Assembly (NCBI GenBank): GCA_023053575.1
Contig: JAKZAP010000001.1
Coordinates: 29,468,533-29,532,532, forward strand
Direction: 5' to 3'
From: Branchinecta lynchi
Lineage: Eukaryota; Arthropoda; Branchiopoda; Anostraca; Branchinectidae
Length of the DNA stretch: 64,000 bases
The notes under the pieces are model-generated. The model did no database searches. It was not told the DNA's origin and saw nothing but the letters and a program-made list of their open reading frames with translations. This document shows, one piece after another, positions 1 through 8,660 of this stretch; the first letter of the stretch is position 1, and every line of letters starts with the position of its first letter. The position numbers were made by a program, and so were the translations under genes.

Positions 1-369
1 AGAGTGACAAAATCAAAATGTGGCAACCCTGTGCCCTGTGCAACCCTGTGCCTTCCGACACAGTACAGATTTCCACTCCCAATTTACGCACATATTTGAC
101 GTTACATAGAAGTAAGGAAGCTTTTTACGTCAGTGCAATTTTTGGCAGCTTACGCGGCGGATCATGAATCTTCCAAAACGACATAAGAATCCTTTCTGTT
201 GTTTTCAGTGTTCATTCAGTATCCAGTTCGAACTCGCGAAATAGTATTTATAGCCTCGTTGTTTTTATTTAATTTTAAAAAACAAACTATATAGTATTCT
301 CGAGAACTTCATCCCTAACAAGCCCTGGTCAAGTTATGGTGGGTACTTCAGTCATCAGAAGAGTGCAAT
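1..369. other. No gene recognised
   Basis: I see no coding region, RNA gene or repeat shared with the rest of the window here. The sequence is AT-rich and leads directly into the decayed LINE fragment that begins near 370. Confidence 0.4.
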
Positions 370-867
370 CCATTTCTACTAGATGAGAATTTGTTGGAAA
401 GAGCACGCCGATGTTCTATCGTCTAAACTTTCTCGGTCTCTTGGAGTGATAAGGAGAGTTAAAAACATTGCATCATCTAAAATTCTACGAATGATATATT
501 ATGCTATTTTCATCCTTACTTAATTTATGGATGCTCCGTGTGGGCTAGCAATTTTGTATCTTGTTACAAGAAAGTTCAAAATCTTTTTAGATCTATTAAA
601 ATAATGGAGGTCTCCACAATTAGAGACTACCAAGTTGCAGTTTTCACTTATAAGTGTTTTAAAGATCATTTAAATTCGTCTTTTCAGAATTTGTTTTCCC
701 AGAATCAGGATTTCCACGAGTATTCTACACGGAATGCCCGTCAGTTGGCGAGTGCCCCCCGTAAAACAACTAGAGCTTCTTTCATAATAAAACACTTTGC
801 TCCGGGGGTGTGGAATTCAATACCTGAGGAGGTAAGGGGTGCGTCTACCCTTTCAGCTTTCAAGTGA
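370..867 (+). pseudogene. LINE reverse transcriptase, C-terminal remnant
   Basis: This is the end of a non-LTR retrotransposon ORF2, shifted between frames. The first part, read across frames, gives a stretch like KILRMIYYAIFHPYLIYGCS followed by VWASNF, which resembles the region after the reverse transcriptase domain of CR1/Jockey-type LINEs (a Y-x-x-x-x-P-x-L-x-Y-G-x-x-V-W pattern). The second part is an intact frame at 538-867 with the usual C-terminal block: YSTRNARQLA, then GVWNSIPEEVRG and a final LSAFK. The element lacks its endonuclease and catalytic RT domains, so it is a 5'-truncated relic. An F3 element starts about 13 bases after it, removing any 3' tail. Family assignment to the CR1/Jockey side is by pattern only. 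Confidence 0.7.
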
Positions 868-879
868 CAAGCCAAGTCC

Positions 880-2125
880 TTTTTGGGATCCCAAAACGTA
901 AGTGGAGGGATACTTATGACATCACAAAAGCTGTCCGTCTGTCCGTCCGTCCGTCTGTGCGCACTGTAACTCTCGAAGGCAATGTATTTTGATGAAACTT
1001 GGTGTGAGGATTCTTTGGGTCAAGAGTAAGGTCAAGTTCGTAGATGGGCTCTGTAGCCCCACATTTAGGGGTGGGGGTTTAAATTAAGGGGCAAATTAAA
1101 TATTTTTAAACGGATACTGTGATAGTCGATTATGGGGTAAGAAGTCGTGCTGAACACGATGGTGAAAATCATTTTGTAATCGGCCAAGTTGTTCGCCCGG
1201 AACCCGGCTAAAACAGGAAAGTTTGTTAAAAGTAAAAGTTTTATTTGAAGTTGATTAGATGTCCGAGTTAGAGGTAAAAAGACATGCTAAACACTATGGT
1301 GAAAACCATTTTTGTGCCGGACAAGTAGTTGGCCCGGAATCCGGCCAAAACCGGAAAGTCTGTTAAAAGTAAAAGTTTTATTTGAAGTTGATTAGATGTT
1401 CGATTTAGGGGTTGGAGGACGTGCTGAACACGACGGTGAAAACCATTTTCTCTCAGGACAAGTAGTTCGCCCGGAGTCCGGCCAAAGCCAGAAAGTTTGT
1501 TAAAAGTAAAAGTTTTATTTGGAGTTGCTTAGATGTTCGATTTAGGGGTAAGAAGACATGCTGAACACTCGTGTGAAAACAATTTTCTACCCGGGCAAGT
1601 ACTTTGCCCGGAGTCTGGCCAAAACCGGAAAAATTTAAAGTTTTAGTTTTAGTTGATTAGATATCCGATTTAGAGGTAAGAAGAGAAGCTGAGTCCGTGT
1701 ATGAAAATCATTTTTCGCCCGGACATATAGTTCGATCGGAATCCGACTGGAGCCGGAAAATTTGTTATAAGTTAAATTTATATTTGAAGTTTATTAGATA
1801 TCCAATATTGGGGAAAGAAGATACGCTGAGTTCGTTTTTGAGCTTTGTTTTTTTCCCGGACAGGTAGTTCCGGAGTTCGGCTGAAACTGGGAAATTGGCA
1901 GAAGTGGCAGGAAGTTTTCGTCAAAACAGATATGACTTATAGGGGTAAACACACATGCTGAATCCATATCTGAACTTTGTTTTCTCAGATGATTAGCTAT
2001 TTGGCCTTAATCTTTTTCTGAATTTTAATAGTAAAAGCATTCAAGGAGTCTGGCGAAGACAAGACCCAATTGTCTGGATCGAATATTGACTTTTTGGGAT
2101 CCCATCGAAACCTTTGGTCTTGTTC
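880..2125 (+). mobile_element. F3 Helitron/Helentron-like non-autonomous element, copy a
   Basis: The element opens with the palindrome TTTTGGGATCCCAAAA (881-896). About 40 bases later comes a GTCC/GTCT microsatellite (roughly 930-960) and a GATGAAACTTGG motif. It continues with about seven degenerate monomers of 130-140 bp, each carrying an AAGACATGCTGAACAC-like block (near 1141, 1279, 1417, 1551, 1680, 1817, 1946), a CCGGAATCCGGCCAAAACC-like block and AAGTAAAAGTTTTATTTG. It closes with TTTTTGGGATCCCATCGAAA and a small hairpin ending GGTCTTG before TT. No protein is encoded. The same ends recur at 31616-32840 and 36065-37545. Confidence 0.75.
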
Positions 2126-2689
2126 TTATCGAAAACATAATGTTCCAAAACATAATTTCCTTTCTTCTTTTTTCCTTCCTTTTTTTGGGGGGTGGGGGTG
2201 GGGGTGGGAGGGCAAAGGCGCTTTGGTGATGGAAGATCGTTCGCTAGTGGATCTTGTCAGTTTGATACGTCTTCATTCTTCTTTTTTTCTCTCCTTCTTT
2301 TTCCTTTTTTTTGATTTCTTTGGTTTGTTTCCCTTAAGATCAGATGAATAAAGAATAAGCCCCGCCCATTGCCAGGCCTTATGGTGGACCATAAACAGTT
2401 AATGGTGTTTTTTATTTGTATGAATAAACTGAACTGAACTGAACCAAGATCTTTCCCTAACAGTCTTGTTTTGCAGCTCAAATCAGACAGGTCATATAAA
2501 CATTTGAAACTCCTTTCACAAATTATTTATTTTTCCAATTGTCAGAGCACATTTTCGAATGGGTTTAGAATTCGCTCCAGAAAAAGTAGAAATTTTTCTA
2601 CTGAAATCGGAAGGAAATTTTCGGACCGAATCCGCATGCGATGTGTCAAAATTGCAGAGTGGAGAAGGGGATTCGCAGGGCACTGCGAA
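2126..2689. other. Low-complexity region with one retroposon tail
   Basis: The first part is pyrimidine-rich with a G-run near 2190. Short reading frames on both strands here have biased composition and no recognisable domain. The stretch after 2445 is possibly the decayed body of the inverted F3 fragment that ends at 2800, but I cannot align it convincingly. Confidence 0.4.
2340..2441 (+). repeat. Retroposon 3' tail with (TGAAC)n
   Basis: The segment contains CCATAAACAGTTAATGG, then AATAAA and a short tandem CTGAACTGAACTGAAC. A polyadenylation-like signal followed by a short tandem repeat is typical of CR1/L2-type LINE or SINE 3' ends. Comparable tails, with ATTGAACTGAA, are seen at 53480-53553 and inverted at 55545-55610. 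Confidence 0.45.
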
Positions 2690-2800
2690 ATTCAGACTGT
2701 GTGTGTACGCTACTTTATCGTGCTAACAGACAGACGGACGGACGGATAACTTTACGGAGACATAGGTATCCCGTCACTTACATTTTGGGATCCCAAAAAC
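2690..2800 (-). mobile_element. F3 element, 5' end fragment
   Basis: Read on the minus strand, this has the F3 hairpin TTTTGGGATCCCAAAA-like start, then GTAAGTGACGGGATACCTAT and the GTCC/GTCT microsatellite, in the same order as at 880, 31616 and 36065. Only the first 110 bases are clear. It marks a second, inverted and truncated F3 insertion about 570 bp after copy a. Confidence 0.65.
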
Positions 2801-3261
2801 CACCTCCCAGCTAACCAAGTTTTAACAAAAAAGGTGCCAAAAAGCGGAAACGCAATCTTTAAGAAGAAATATGCACCGAGAGGAAAAGTTACAAAAAAAG
2901 GTCTGGCCATCGTCCCTGGGTTAAGACATGACCTCACTCGAGAAATCGGAGAACGTTTCAACCGTTTCTCGGTGAAGCTATCCTCATTTTCCACTTTTTC
3001 TTGTTTCTTGTTCTCACTAGCCTTTCCTTTTTATTTAGTATTCTCAGCACATGTCTTTCCTTTATTCTTTTGGTAATTCTTTCTGCCCCTAAAAAAGGAA
3101 AAGAAAATATCTCCAGTCTGGACCAGAGCAATCGACCGAAAGCGTCAGCGCCTTCTTTTTTGTCAAAAACAAAACTCCCCTTACTACTTTTGTGTACTAC
3201 TACTACTTGGGTGTCTACTTTCTTGTAAAAGTATACTTGTCGGTGTCTCTTATACATCCGT
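2801..3261. other. No gene recognised
   Basis: Overlapping short frames on both strands (for instance 2834-3076 plus and 2958-3257 minus) have no recognisable motif and composition typical of chance. No shared repeat was recognised. Confidence 0.35.
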
Positions 3262-3647
3262 TAAAGTTTAACTGAAAGCCAACTTATTTTTTTGTCATTT
3301 AATTGAATACACTGAATCATTTTAATTCTGCAAAGGGTTTTTTCAGTTTTCCACTCTCTGCTCTAGTTATGACGTTCACGATATCTGCGGCCGTCCCCAC
3401 AACATAAATTCTACTATGACGCCGGAAATTTTAATCTCAACACAAACGCGGGTTTTCAGTGGGCAGTGTTGAGATTGGTCAAGATTGCTTAGTGCCTGAA
3501 AAAAAAAAAAAAAATCATAAATCGATTATTCATGAATAGCGGAACAGCAAATTTACGCATTTTCAGCGGGTCTTCAAGCCAATTTAAGTGAATAACTTAT
3601 TGGTAACTAGATTGTCCTATACCCAGCCCCTTTCAGTTAAATTTTAA
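3262..3647 (+). mobile_element. MITE family M2, copy 1
   Basis: Short non-coding element of about 385 bp whose ends are inverted copies: AAAGTTTAACTGAAAGCC on the left and CCCCTTTCAGTTAAATTTTA on the right. A second copy lies inverted at 3751-4212 and a third at 33407-33777, and these define the boundaries. Internal landmarks shared by the copies are ATATCTGCGGCCGTCCCC and GATAGCGGAACAGC. No open reading frame. Confidence 0.7.
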
Positions 3648-3750
3648 ACAGACAGGCCTACATCGTGTATGTAGGCTATCCTATGAGAACAGAAATCTCT
3701 TTGAGCAGACAAGAAGTAGAACTTAGTTTCATGTAGATAGTATCCAGTGT

Positions 3751-4212
3751 CAAAGTTTAACCGAAAAGGGCCGAAATATGACAATCGGTTACTCATTACT
3801 TATTCACTCGAAGAGGATTGACGACCCGTGAAAATGTGTTACTTTGTTGCTCCGCTATTCACAAATAATCAGTTTTCAAATAGTGAAATTTCCCTCTCGG
3901 ATTTGTAGTAACTCTGTGCGCTTGTACCTGTGTTGTATGTTGGACGAAAACGATTTACGAAAAATAAGTGTTCACGCAGTGAGCTACCTTCCGTAAGCTG
4001 ATCACTGACCACTGAAAAGCCGCGTTTGTATTCAGATTCAAATTTTCCGCGTAGTAGTAGAATTTTGTGTTGTGTGGGCGGCCGTAGATATTCTGAACGT
4101 CATTCTAGAGTAAATAGTGAAGAAAAAAATTCCCTTAACACAATCTAAATAATGCAGTATATTCGGTTAAATGATACAAAAATAAGTTGGCTTTTCAGTT
4201 AGCCTAAACTTC
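3751..4212 (-). mobile_element. MITE family M2, copy 2 (inverted)
   Basis: This is the reverse-oriented partner of 3262-3647. It starts CAAAGTTTAACCGAAAAGGG and ends GCTTTTCAGTTAGCCTAAAC. The landmarks GGCGGCCGTAGATATTCTGA and CCGCTATTCACAAATAATC match copy 1 on the other strand. The two copies sit tail to tail with about 100 bases between them, so the 950-bp region could fold back on itself. Confidence 0.65.
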
Positions 4213-4783
4213 AAATTGAATCAGGTCAGGGTAACAGAGGAAGAGTTTGTACCCCCCCCCCCCCAAAACAAAAAACACAAAGAAACAAACAAATCCGCTT
4301 GGCATAAGAGGGGTTGATTTTAATTCTTTCTTCGTAGAGTGGGGTTTTCTTCTCTTTCCCTTTCCTTTTTATATTATTCAATCTAGCACTTGATTGCAAA
4401 CAAACCCTCGCCAGATCAGAGTGAAAAATCGACAGATAATACTGGACCCTGTCCTCCAGTAAGTTTGTCAGTAAGAGTCAAGTAGTTTCTTGATGGTACG
4501 GATATTTGTAGCCACTGTGGGTAGAAGGAAACCAAAAGCGGGTTCTCTAATACAGCCAGCCTTCTTAAAGTTGTACAGAAAAGGCAGCTTACTTGTATAT
4601 CTTATATGTGCATGTACTGAATTATTTTGACTCTGCTCAGAGGTTTTTATTTTTCACCTTGGGGTGTAGTACAAGTTCAAGTTCAAGATTTTTATTTCTG
4701 ACACTGAAAGACAAATACATCAAACACGCAATTGTGGAGAATAACAGTTCGTAGGCTACATTCAGTGCTTGTTAATAATTTTA
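4213..4783. other. No gene recognised; one possible retroposon tail
   Basis: Contains a C-run near 4252 and a GTTCAAGTTCAAGATTTTTA segment near 4674 that looks like an inverted retroposon tail. Nothing else is supported. Confidence 0.35.
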
Positions 4784-5234
4784 CCTTAAAGGACACGTGA
4801 ACAATGAAACCATACTTGAACGCACCATGGAGAATGCATTTACAGACATGGCCACGGAGAGCATTCTTTCTTGAGCGTGAAGTTCTCAAAATAGCGATAT
4901 TCGTTTCTAGAGGTTTGCACATGCAGACTCCAAGACAAAAAGCGGAATTCATTCAAATCTTGAACAGCGCTGGCCGGGTCATATTGGAATTTCTTCTAGG
5001 TATACGTTTGGGCTTAACCGGTTAAAAAATATTCAAGAAGAAGAGTTGACTGGACACATTTGTTCATTTCCAAATTGTTCGGTACTGAAATAAGGACAGA
5101 TGCAAAATGGAGCAAAAATCATAGCTTGGAAACACTATTTCGTATTTGGATTGGGTTTTCTGCAGGCAATGTTAACAGAAGTCATACAGATAGGGATGAT
5201 ACTTGGTACTCTTTTCATTCAGGTTTCCTTTAAC
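4784..5234 (+). mobile_element. MITE family M1, copy 1
   Basis: About 451 bp, bounded by CCTTAAAGGACACGTGAAC and CAGGTTTCCTTTAA. The full sequence is repeated in inverse orientation at 6054-6505, and the two copies align end to end by eye. Landmarks include ATGGAGAATGCATTTACAGA, AGCATTCTTTCTTGAGCGTG and ATCATAGCTTGGAAACACTA. Short frames inside (for example 4804-5025 plus) are not conserved as protein between the copies. Confidence 0.75.
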
Positions 5235-5445
5235 GACAACAACTAGGTACCCTGTAATTCTATAATAACTCTGACAAAGTGACGTTCCGAAATATGCACT
5301 GCTGGCCGATAAGACAAAGATTCACAGCAACGCGGAGGATTTGAATTTCAACAAAAGCGTGTATTTCAATGGCTAATGAAACGAAGTTCAGGAAATATAT
5401 TCGTAATTGTATCTGAAATCAGTTTAATTTCCCTGTCTGGAGAAT

Positions 5446-5512
5446 AAGTAAGTAATTTACTTATAACCAGCCTTTTCGAATAAGCGGAGTAAATGAAAGA
5501 AAACAATGGCAT
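5446..5512 (-). repeat. S1 retroposon 3' tail
   Basis: On the minus strand this reads as a TTTACTCCGC block, a variable stretch, then TATAAGTAAATTACTTACTT. It belongs to a dispersed tail family (S1) seen also at 15796-15975, 22923-23095, 33141-33225 and 39060-39220, with the consensus AATGGCGGGTCATAAATAAA followed by (TTAC)n. Only the last 65 bases are present here. Confidence 0.55.
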
Positions 5513-5724
5513 TGGATGTCATTGTGCATGTTTTGTTTAATTTTCGGCAACCGTTTAGGGGTGTAGCTGCTATATATTTCAGTCATAGAGGTACAAGCAT
5601 AAAGCGGCTCCACAGAAACGAAAGAAGAAGTTCATTCAAATCAGTTATACGTGAATATCAGAGCGGCGAAGTAAGGTGATCGGTCTCCTAGCATCTTTAA
5701 GCGTATAAGTGATGGTTACCTAGA

Positions 5725-6018
5725 GCCTGTGCCACCCTACTTACCGTAGTTACTATGCATGACGTCACAAATTTTGACGTCAAGGCTGGAACGCATTTTT
5801 GAATTTTCGGTAAAATACCACTCCACGGGGTAATCCGGCCAACGAGGTTACAGAGATTCGTAGATACCACGCTTACTACGCTCCCCAGCATGGTAAGCAA
5901 ATAGTGACTATTAGTTACTACTTTGAGAAGACTGGCACGGTCAGCATAGTAACTTCTCGTGAGGTTGGAACGGAATTAGTGACTAACAGTTATTATTGTT
6001 AGTAAGGTGGAACACGCT
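5725..6018. mobile_element. Short inverted-repeat element between the two M1 copies
   Basis: The left end has GAGCCTGTGCCACCCTACTT and the right end, on the opposite strand, GAGCGTGTTCCACCTTACT. The spacer contains TGACGTCA-like sequences and TAGTGACTATTAGTTACTAC repeats. I infer a small terminal-inverted-repeat element, but only this one copy is in the window. Confidence 0.4.
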
Positions 6019-6053
6019 CCTCGATTGTCGTATCTCAACCTTATTCGGTTAAA

Positions 6054-6505
6054 CCTTAAAGGACACCTGAATGAAGAGTACCAAGTATCATCCCTATCGG
6101 TAAGACTTCCGTTACCATTGCCTGCAGAAAACCCAGTCCAAATACGAAATAGTGTTTCCAAGCTATGATTTTTGCTCTATTTTGCATTTGTCCTTATTTC
6201 AGTACCAAACAGTTTTAGAAATGAACAAATATCTCCAATCAACCCTTCTTCTGGAATATTTTTTAACCAGTTAAGCCCCACCACATCTCTAGAAGAAATT
6301 CCAATACGATCCGGCCAGTGCTGTACAAGATTTGAATGAATTGCCCTTTTTGTCTTGGAGTCTGCATGTGCAAACCTCAAGAAAGGAACATCCCTAGTTT
6401 GAATACGTCACGCTCAGGAGAAGAATGCTTTCCGTGACCATGTCTGTAAATGCATTCTCCATGGTGTGTTCAAGTATGGTTTCATTGTTCAGGTGTCCTT
6501 TAAGG
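6054..6505 (-). mobile_element. MITE family M1, copy 2 (inverted)
   Basis: Inverse-oriented copy of 4784-5234 with clean ends CCTTAAAGGACACCTGAA and TTCAGGTGTCCTTTAAGG, the best-preserved terminal inverted repeat of the family (18 bp). Together with copy 1 it makes a 1.7-kb inverted structure with an 820-bp spacer. Confidence 0.75.
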
Positions 6506-6621
6506 ATGGTCTTCCTTTCTCGCATAAAGGCTCAGTGCCCAATTAAATCAGGTCAGGGCGACAAGGGAGATGAATCTCTTCCTTCTGGTGTGTCGCCTGC
6601 TTAGGCATTTCTTTTTTCTAG

Positions 6622-6752
6622 GATTTACGTGCCGTGCATCATCCATCATTATTTCCGTCGGCGAACTTTGTGAGCGTGTCCCAAGGAAATAAGATGTTTA
6701 TGCAGTCGCTCAAACGACTAGAGAAACTTCTGGATACGAAGGAAACCAAATT
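6622..6752 (+). CDS. Candidate internal exon, unidentified protein
   Basis: A 131-bp segment is framed by good splice signals: a pyrimidine tract ending CTTTTTTCTAG before 6622, and a GTAAGC donor at 6753. Only one frame is open. It enters in phase 0, leaves in phase 2 and encodes about 43 residues, including SLFPSANFVSVSQ and MQSLKRLEKLLDTKE. The second half looks helical and charged. I do not recognise the family. The next strong plus-strand exon candidate at 7803 begins in phase 0, so the two are not directly consecutive as drawn; an exon could be missing. The intron character of the flanks is consistent with the MITEs on either side. Confidence 0.45.
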
Positions 6753-6877
6753 GTAAGCCGACTGACATTTCTTCTTTGTTGTTCGTACCGGGAAATACGG
6801 TGTGTGCATGTGGAATTTGGATTTCAGGAATGAGGGAGCGGTGGTAGTAGGCTAAGCGGAAGAATGGTAACATAAAG

Positions 6878-7252
6878 CCAAGAACAAATAATCTGACACA
6901 ACCCCCGTCTCCCTATCTCTGTAATATGACTATGCGGAGTCGAATATTTCCCCATACCGCTACGAACGAGCGGAGGTTACTAGCTTCGCGCCACATCACG
7001 TTTCGTTACCCCTACAAATAGCTAAATCGCTGTTAAGTCGCTAGTGAGGAAAAGTAAGAGTCAAAGCTGATTAGTTCTTTGGACGAGCTCCAGAGCGGGT
7101 CAGCGCGCGGAGTACGCCTCCTGCCAGCCTCTTTCACTATTTCTTGCGCGATAAGCAACGGCGAAGACGGAAGAGGAGTAAACGGGTATCAACATCAGCA
7201 CAAAGCTAGAGTAAATACCTCTAGGTCCGCTCAGTTTTGTCGGGTTTTCATA
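6878..7252 (+). mobile_element. F4 DNA element, copy 1 (partial)
   Basis: Non-coding element shared with 25121-25484 (inverted) and 57209-60710 (interrupted by a LINE). It starts CCAAGAACAAATAATCTGAC and contains ATGACTATGCGGAGTCG, GAACGAGCGGAGGTTACTAG, GCGCGGAGTACGCCTCCTGC and GAGTAAACGGGTATCAAC. The more complete copies end with an inverted version of the start (a CAGAAG / CTTCTGTCTTT end next to AGTCGCTGCATGCGACTA). That right end is lost here after TTTTGTCGGGTTTTCATAG. Confidence 0.65.
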
Positions 7253-7260
7253 GAACGTGT

Positions 7261-7328
7261 CCGAAAGCTACGAAACAAACGAAAATGCTGAATTAATTCA
7301 GCATTTTATGCAGCATTTCGCTTTCGGA
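7261..7328. repeat. Long palindrome / potential hairpin
   Basis: Positions 7282-7307 are a perfect 26-bp palindrome (arm AAAATGCTGAATT). Outside it, CCGAAAGC at 7261-7268 pairs with GCTTTCGG at 7321-7328. The whole 68 bp could extrude as a nested hairpin. GCAGCATT motifs recur just downstream. No gene is associated. Confidence 0.7.
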
Positions 7329-7379
7329 CTTATATTTTCGCTAAATTAATGCAGCATTAATTCATCATAAAATTCATCA

Positions 7380-7484
7380 TGCCTAGGCACAGATTTTGGA
7401 CCAGGCGCTGAGTTCCAGGCTCTAGAACTTTGTGCCTGGCTAAAGCTGGGCACGTGCCTAGATATCTGTGCTTGGCTAGGCATG
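7380..7484. mobile_element. Small inverted-repeat element
   Basis: TGCCTAGGCACAGAT at the left end pairs with ATCTGTGCTTGGCTAGGCA at the right. The interior contains further inverted CCAGGC / GCCTGG blocks. About 105 bp, probably a tiny foldback element. No second copy was found in the window. Confidence 0.45.
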
Positions 7485-7802
7485 CGTGTGAACGCGGCTT
7501 AAGACTACGGTTTTAGAATAGCTTCGGGTGCAATCCCGACTACTCTGGCTCTTTTTGCAAAAAAAAACGAATCAGCTATCTCTAGGTTCGGTGTGTATCT
7601 AGTCATGTGATCGAGGTTCGGATCGCAGGTTTGTTTAGCTACTTAGCGTAGCCAGAGCCTACACCCTTGCCATTCGGATTAATTGATTCGCAATTGTAGC
7701 TTGGATGGAAATCAAGTATATAGTAATCAAAGATATTGCTATGATCTTTTTTCTTTTAGCTTTTTGTCTACCCTCTGCTCTGCCGTGTTTCTTCACTGCC
7801 AG

Positions 7803-8119
7803 GATTGGATGCCACAGTTGTCTCCTGCGGATCTCAGTAACAACCGGAAATACTGCCGGATACTTCTTTCCGGATGTAACCCGGATTTACTTGAAGATCT
7901 CAGATTGTTCCTTCGCCTACTGCTTAACCCTGCAATGCGTACGTCCTCAGACAAGTCTAAAGTAGCCAAGCGGTGCCAGACGTGCCCCCTTGGGGGGGAA
8001 CCGAGGAGGCGGGGGGTTTTGAAACGGAGGAGAAGTTTTCCACCATTTGATGACGCGAAAATAATCAGGTCTGCCAACAACCCGGTGAACTGTACGAGGG
8101 AAGGTTTGCCTTTCGTAAG
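7803..8119 (+). CDS. Candidate internal exon, unidentified protein
   Basis: A 317-bp open segment follows a good acceptor (TTTCTTCACTGCCAG) and runs to overlapping GTAAGG donors at 8115 and 8120. It enters in phase 0 and stays open for about 105 codons. The first half contains SPADLSNNRKYCRI and a leucine-rich, probably helical LLEDLRLFLRLLL. The second half is basic, with a CQTC pair, EPRRRGVLKRRRSF and an acidic/hydrophobic end. I do not recognise a domain. A second frame is open to 7965 and begins with a signal-peptide-like MIFFLLAFCLP, but it ends in a stop and ignores the acceptor, so I prefer the longer frame. It may belong to the same plus-strand gene as 6622-6752. Confidence 0.4.
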
Positions 8120-8304
8120 GTAAGGTTTTATATCAGGTACATTTACATGAACAGTTTATCTATATGGTCATCCATAGCTGACTGGTTAAACCGTAGGCCC
8201 CCGAACTCGGATTCTCGCCAAGACGTTCAATGGAACTGGTGGTCCGGTTCCGTAAGACTATCCTCAGTCTGTAAAATGGGTAGCTGAACAAGTATTTCTT
8301 CGTC

Positions 8305-8425
8305 CCAAGCTGACTGCGAATTATATTGACGGTGCTAAATGGATATGTCATCTGAAATTTATTCTAGTAATGTTTCGCCCCTTCTTGCTAGGCTAAGGGT
8401 CCTCGTCAGGCCCCCCCCCCCCCCA
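8305..8425 (+). repeat. M3 foldback element, one arm
   Basis: Contains AAGCTGACTGCGAATTATAT, GATATGTCATCTGAAATTTA and CCCCTTCTTGCTAGGCTAAG, the arm sequence of the M3 family seen as full foldbacks at 15246-15520 and 38331-38576. The arm ends in a C-run where the second arm should begin. Confidence 0.5.
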
Positions 8426-8497
8426 AGCTAGAAAGACAAACCTGTGATACAGTAAATGAAGAAGACTACTAGCTACTATAAGTATCCGTAAGTAAGT

Positions 8498-8660
8498 AAG
8501 GTTTATTAGACAAAAACTTGCTAGCGAGCTAATTTGATTGTCTCTACCAAATATCATCTTTTTAACACTCACAAGTCACAAGTTATATTACGGGATACAT
8601 GGTGGTACTAATACTAACGTTAGACTAAAAAAACGGCACAAACGTATTGATATGCCTCTT
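8498..8660 (-). repeat. Possible retroposon 3' tail
   Basis: GTAAGTAAGTAAGGTTTATT at the left edge, read on the minus strand, is an AATAAACC stretch followed by (TTAC)n, like other retroposon tails in the window. The body to the right is not recognised. Confidence 0.35.

Noticed and set aside
930..960. GTCC/GTCT arrays here and at 8713, 18144, 30592, 31680, 36120 as CRISPR-like or independent microsatellites
   Set aside because: They are short tetranucleotide runs at a fixed place after F2/F3 hairpins; there are no spacers.
7705..7965. Possible small secreted protein starting MIFFLLAFCLP
   Set aside because: It overlaps a better exon frame with a proper acceptor at 7803 and has no cysteine pattern that I recognise.
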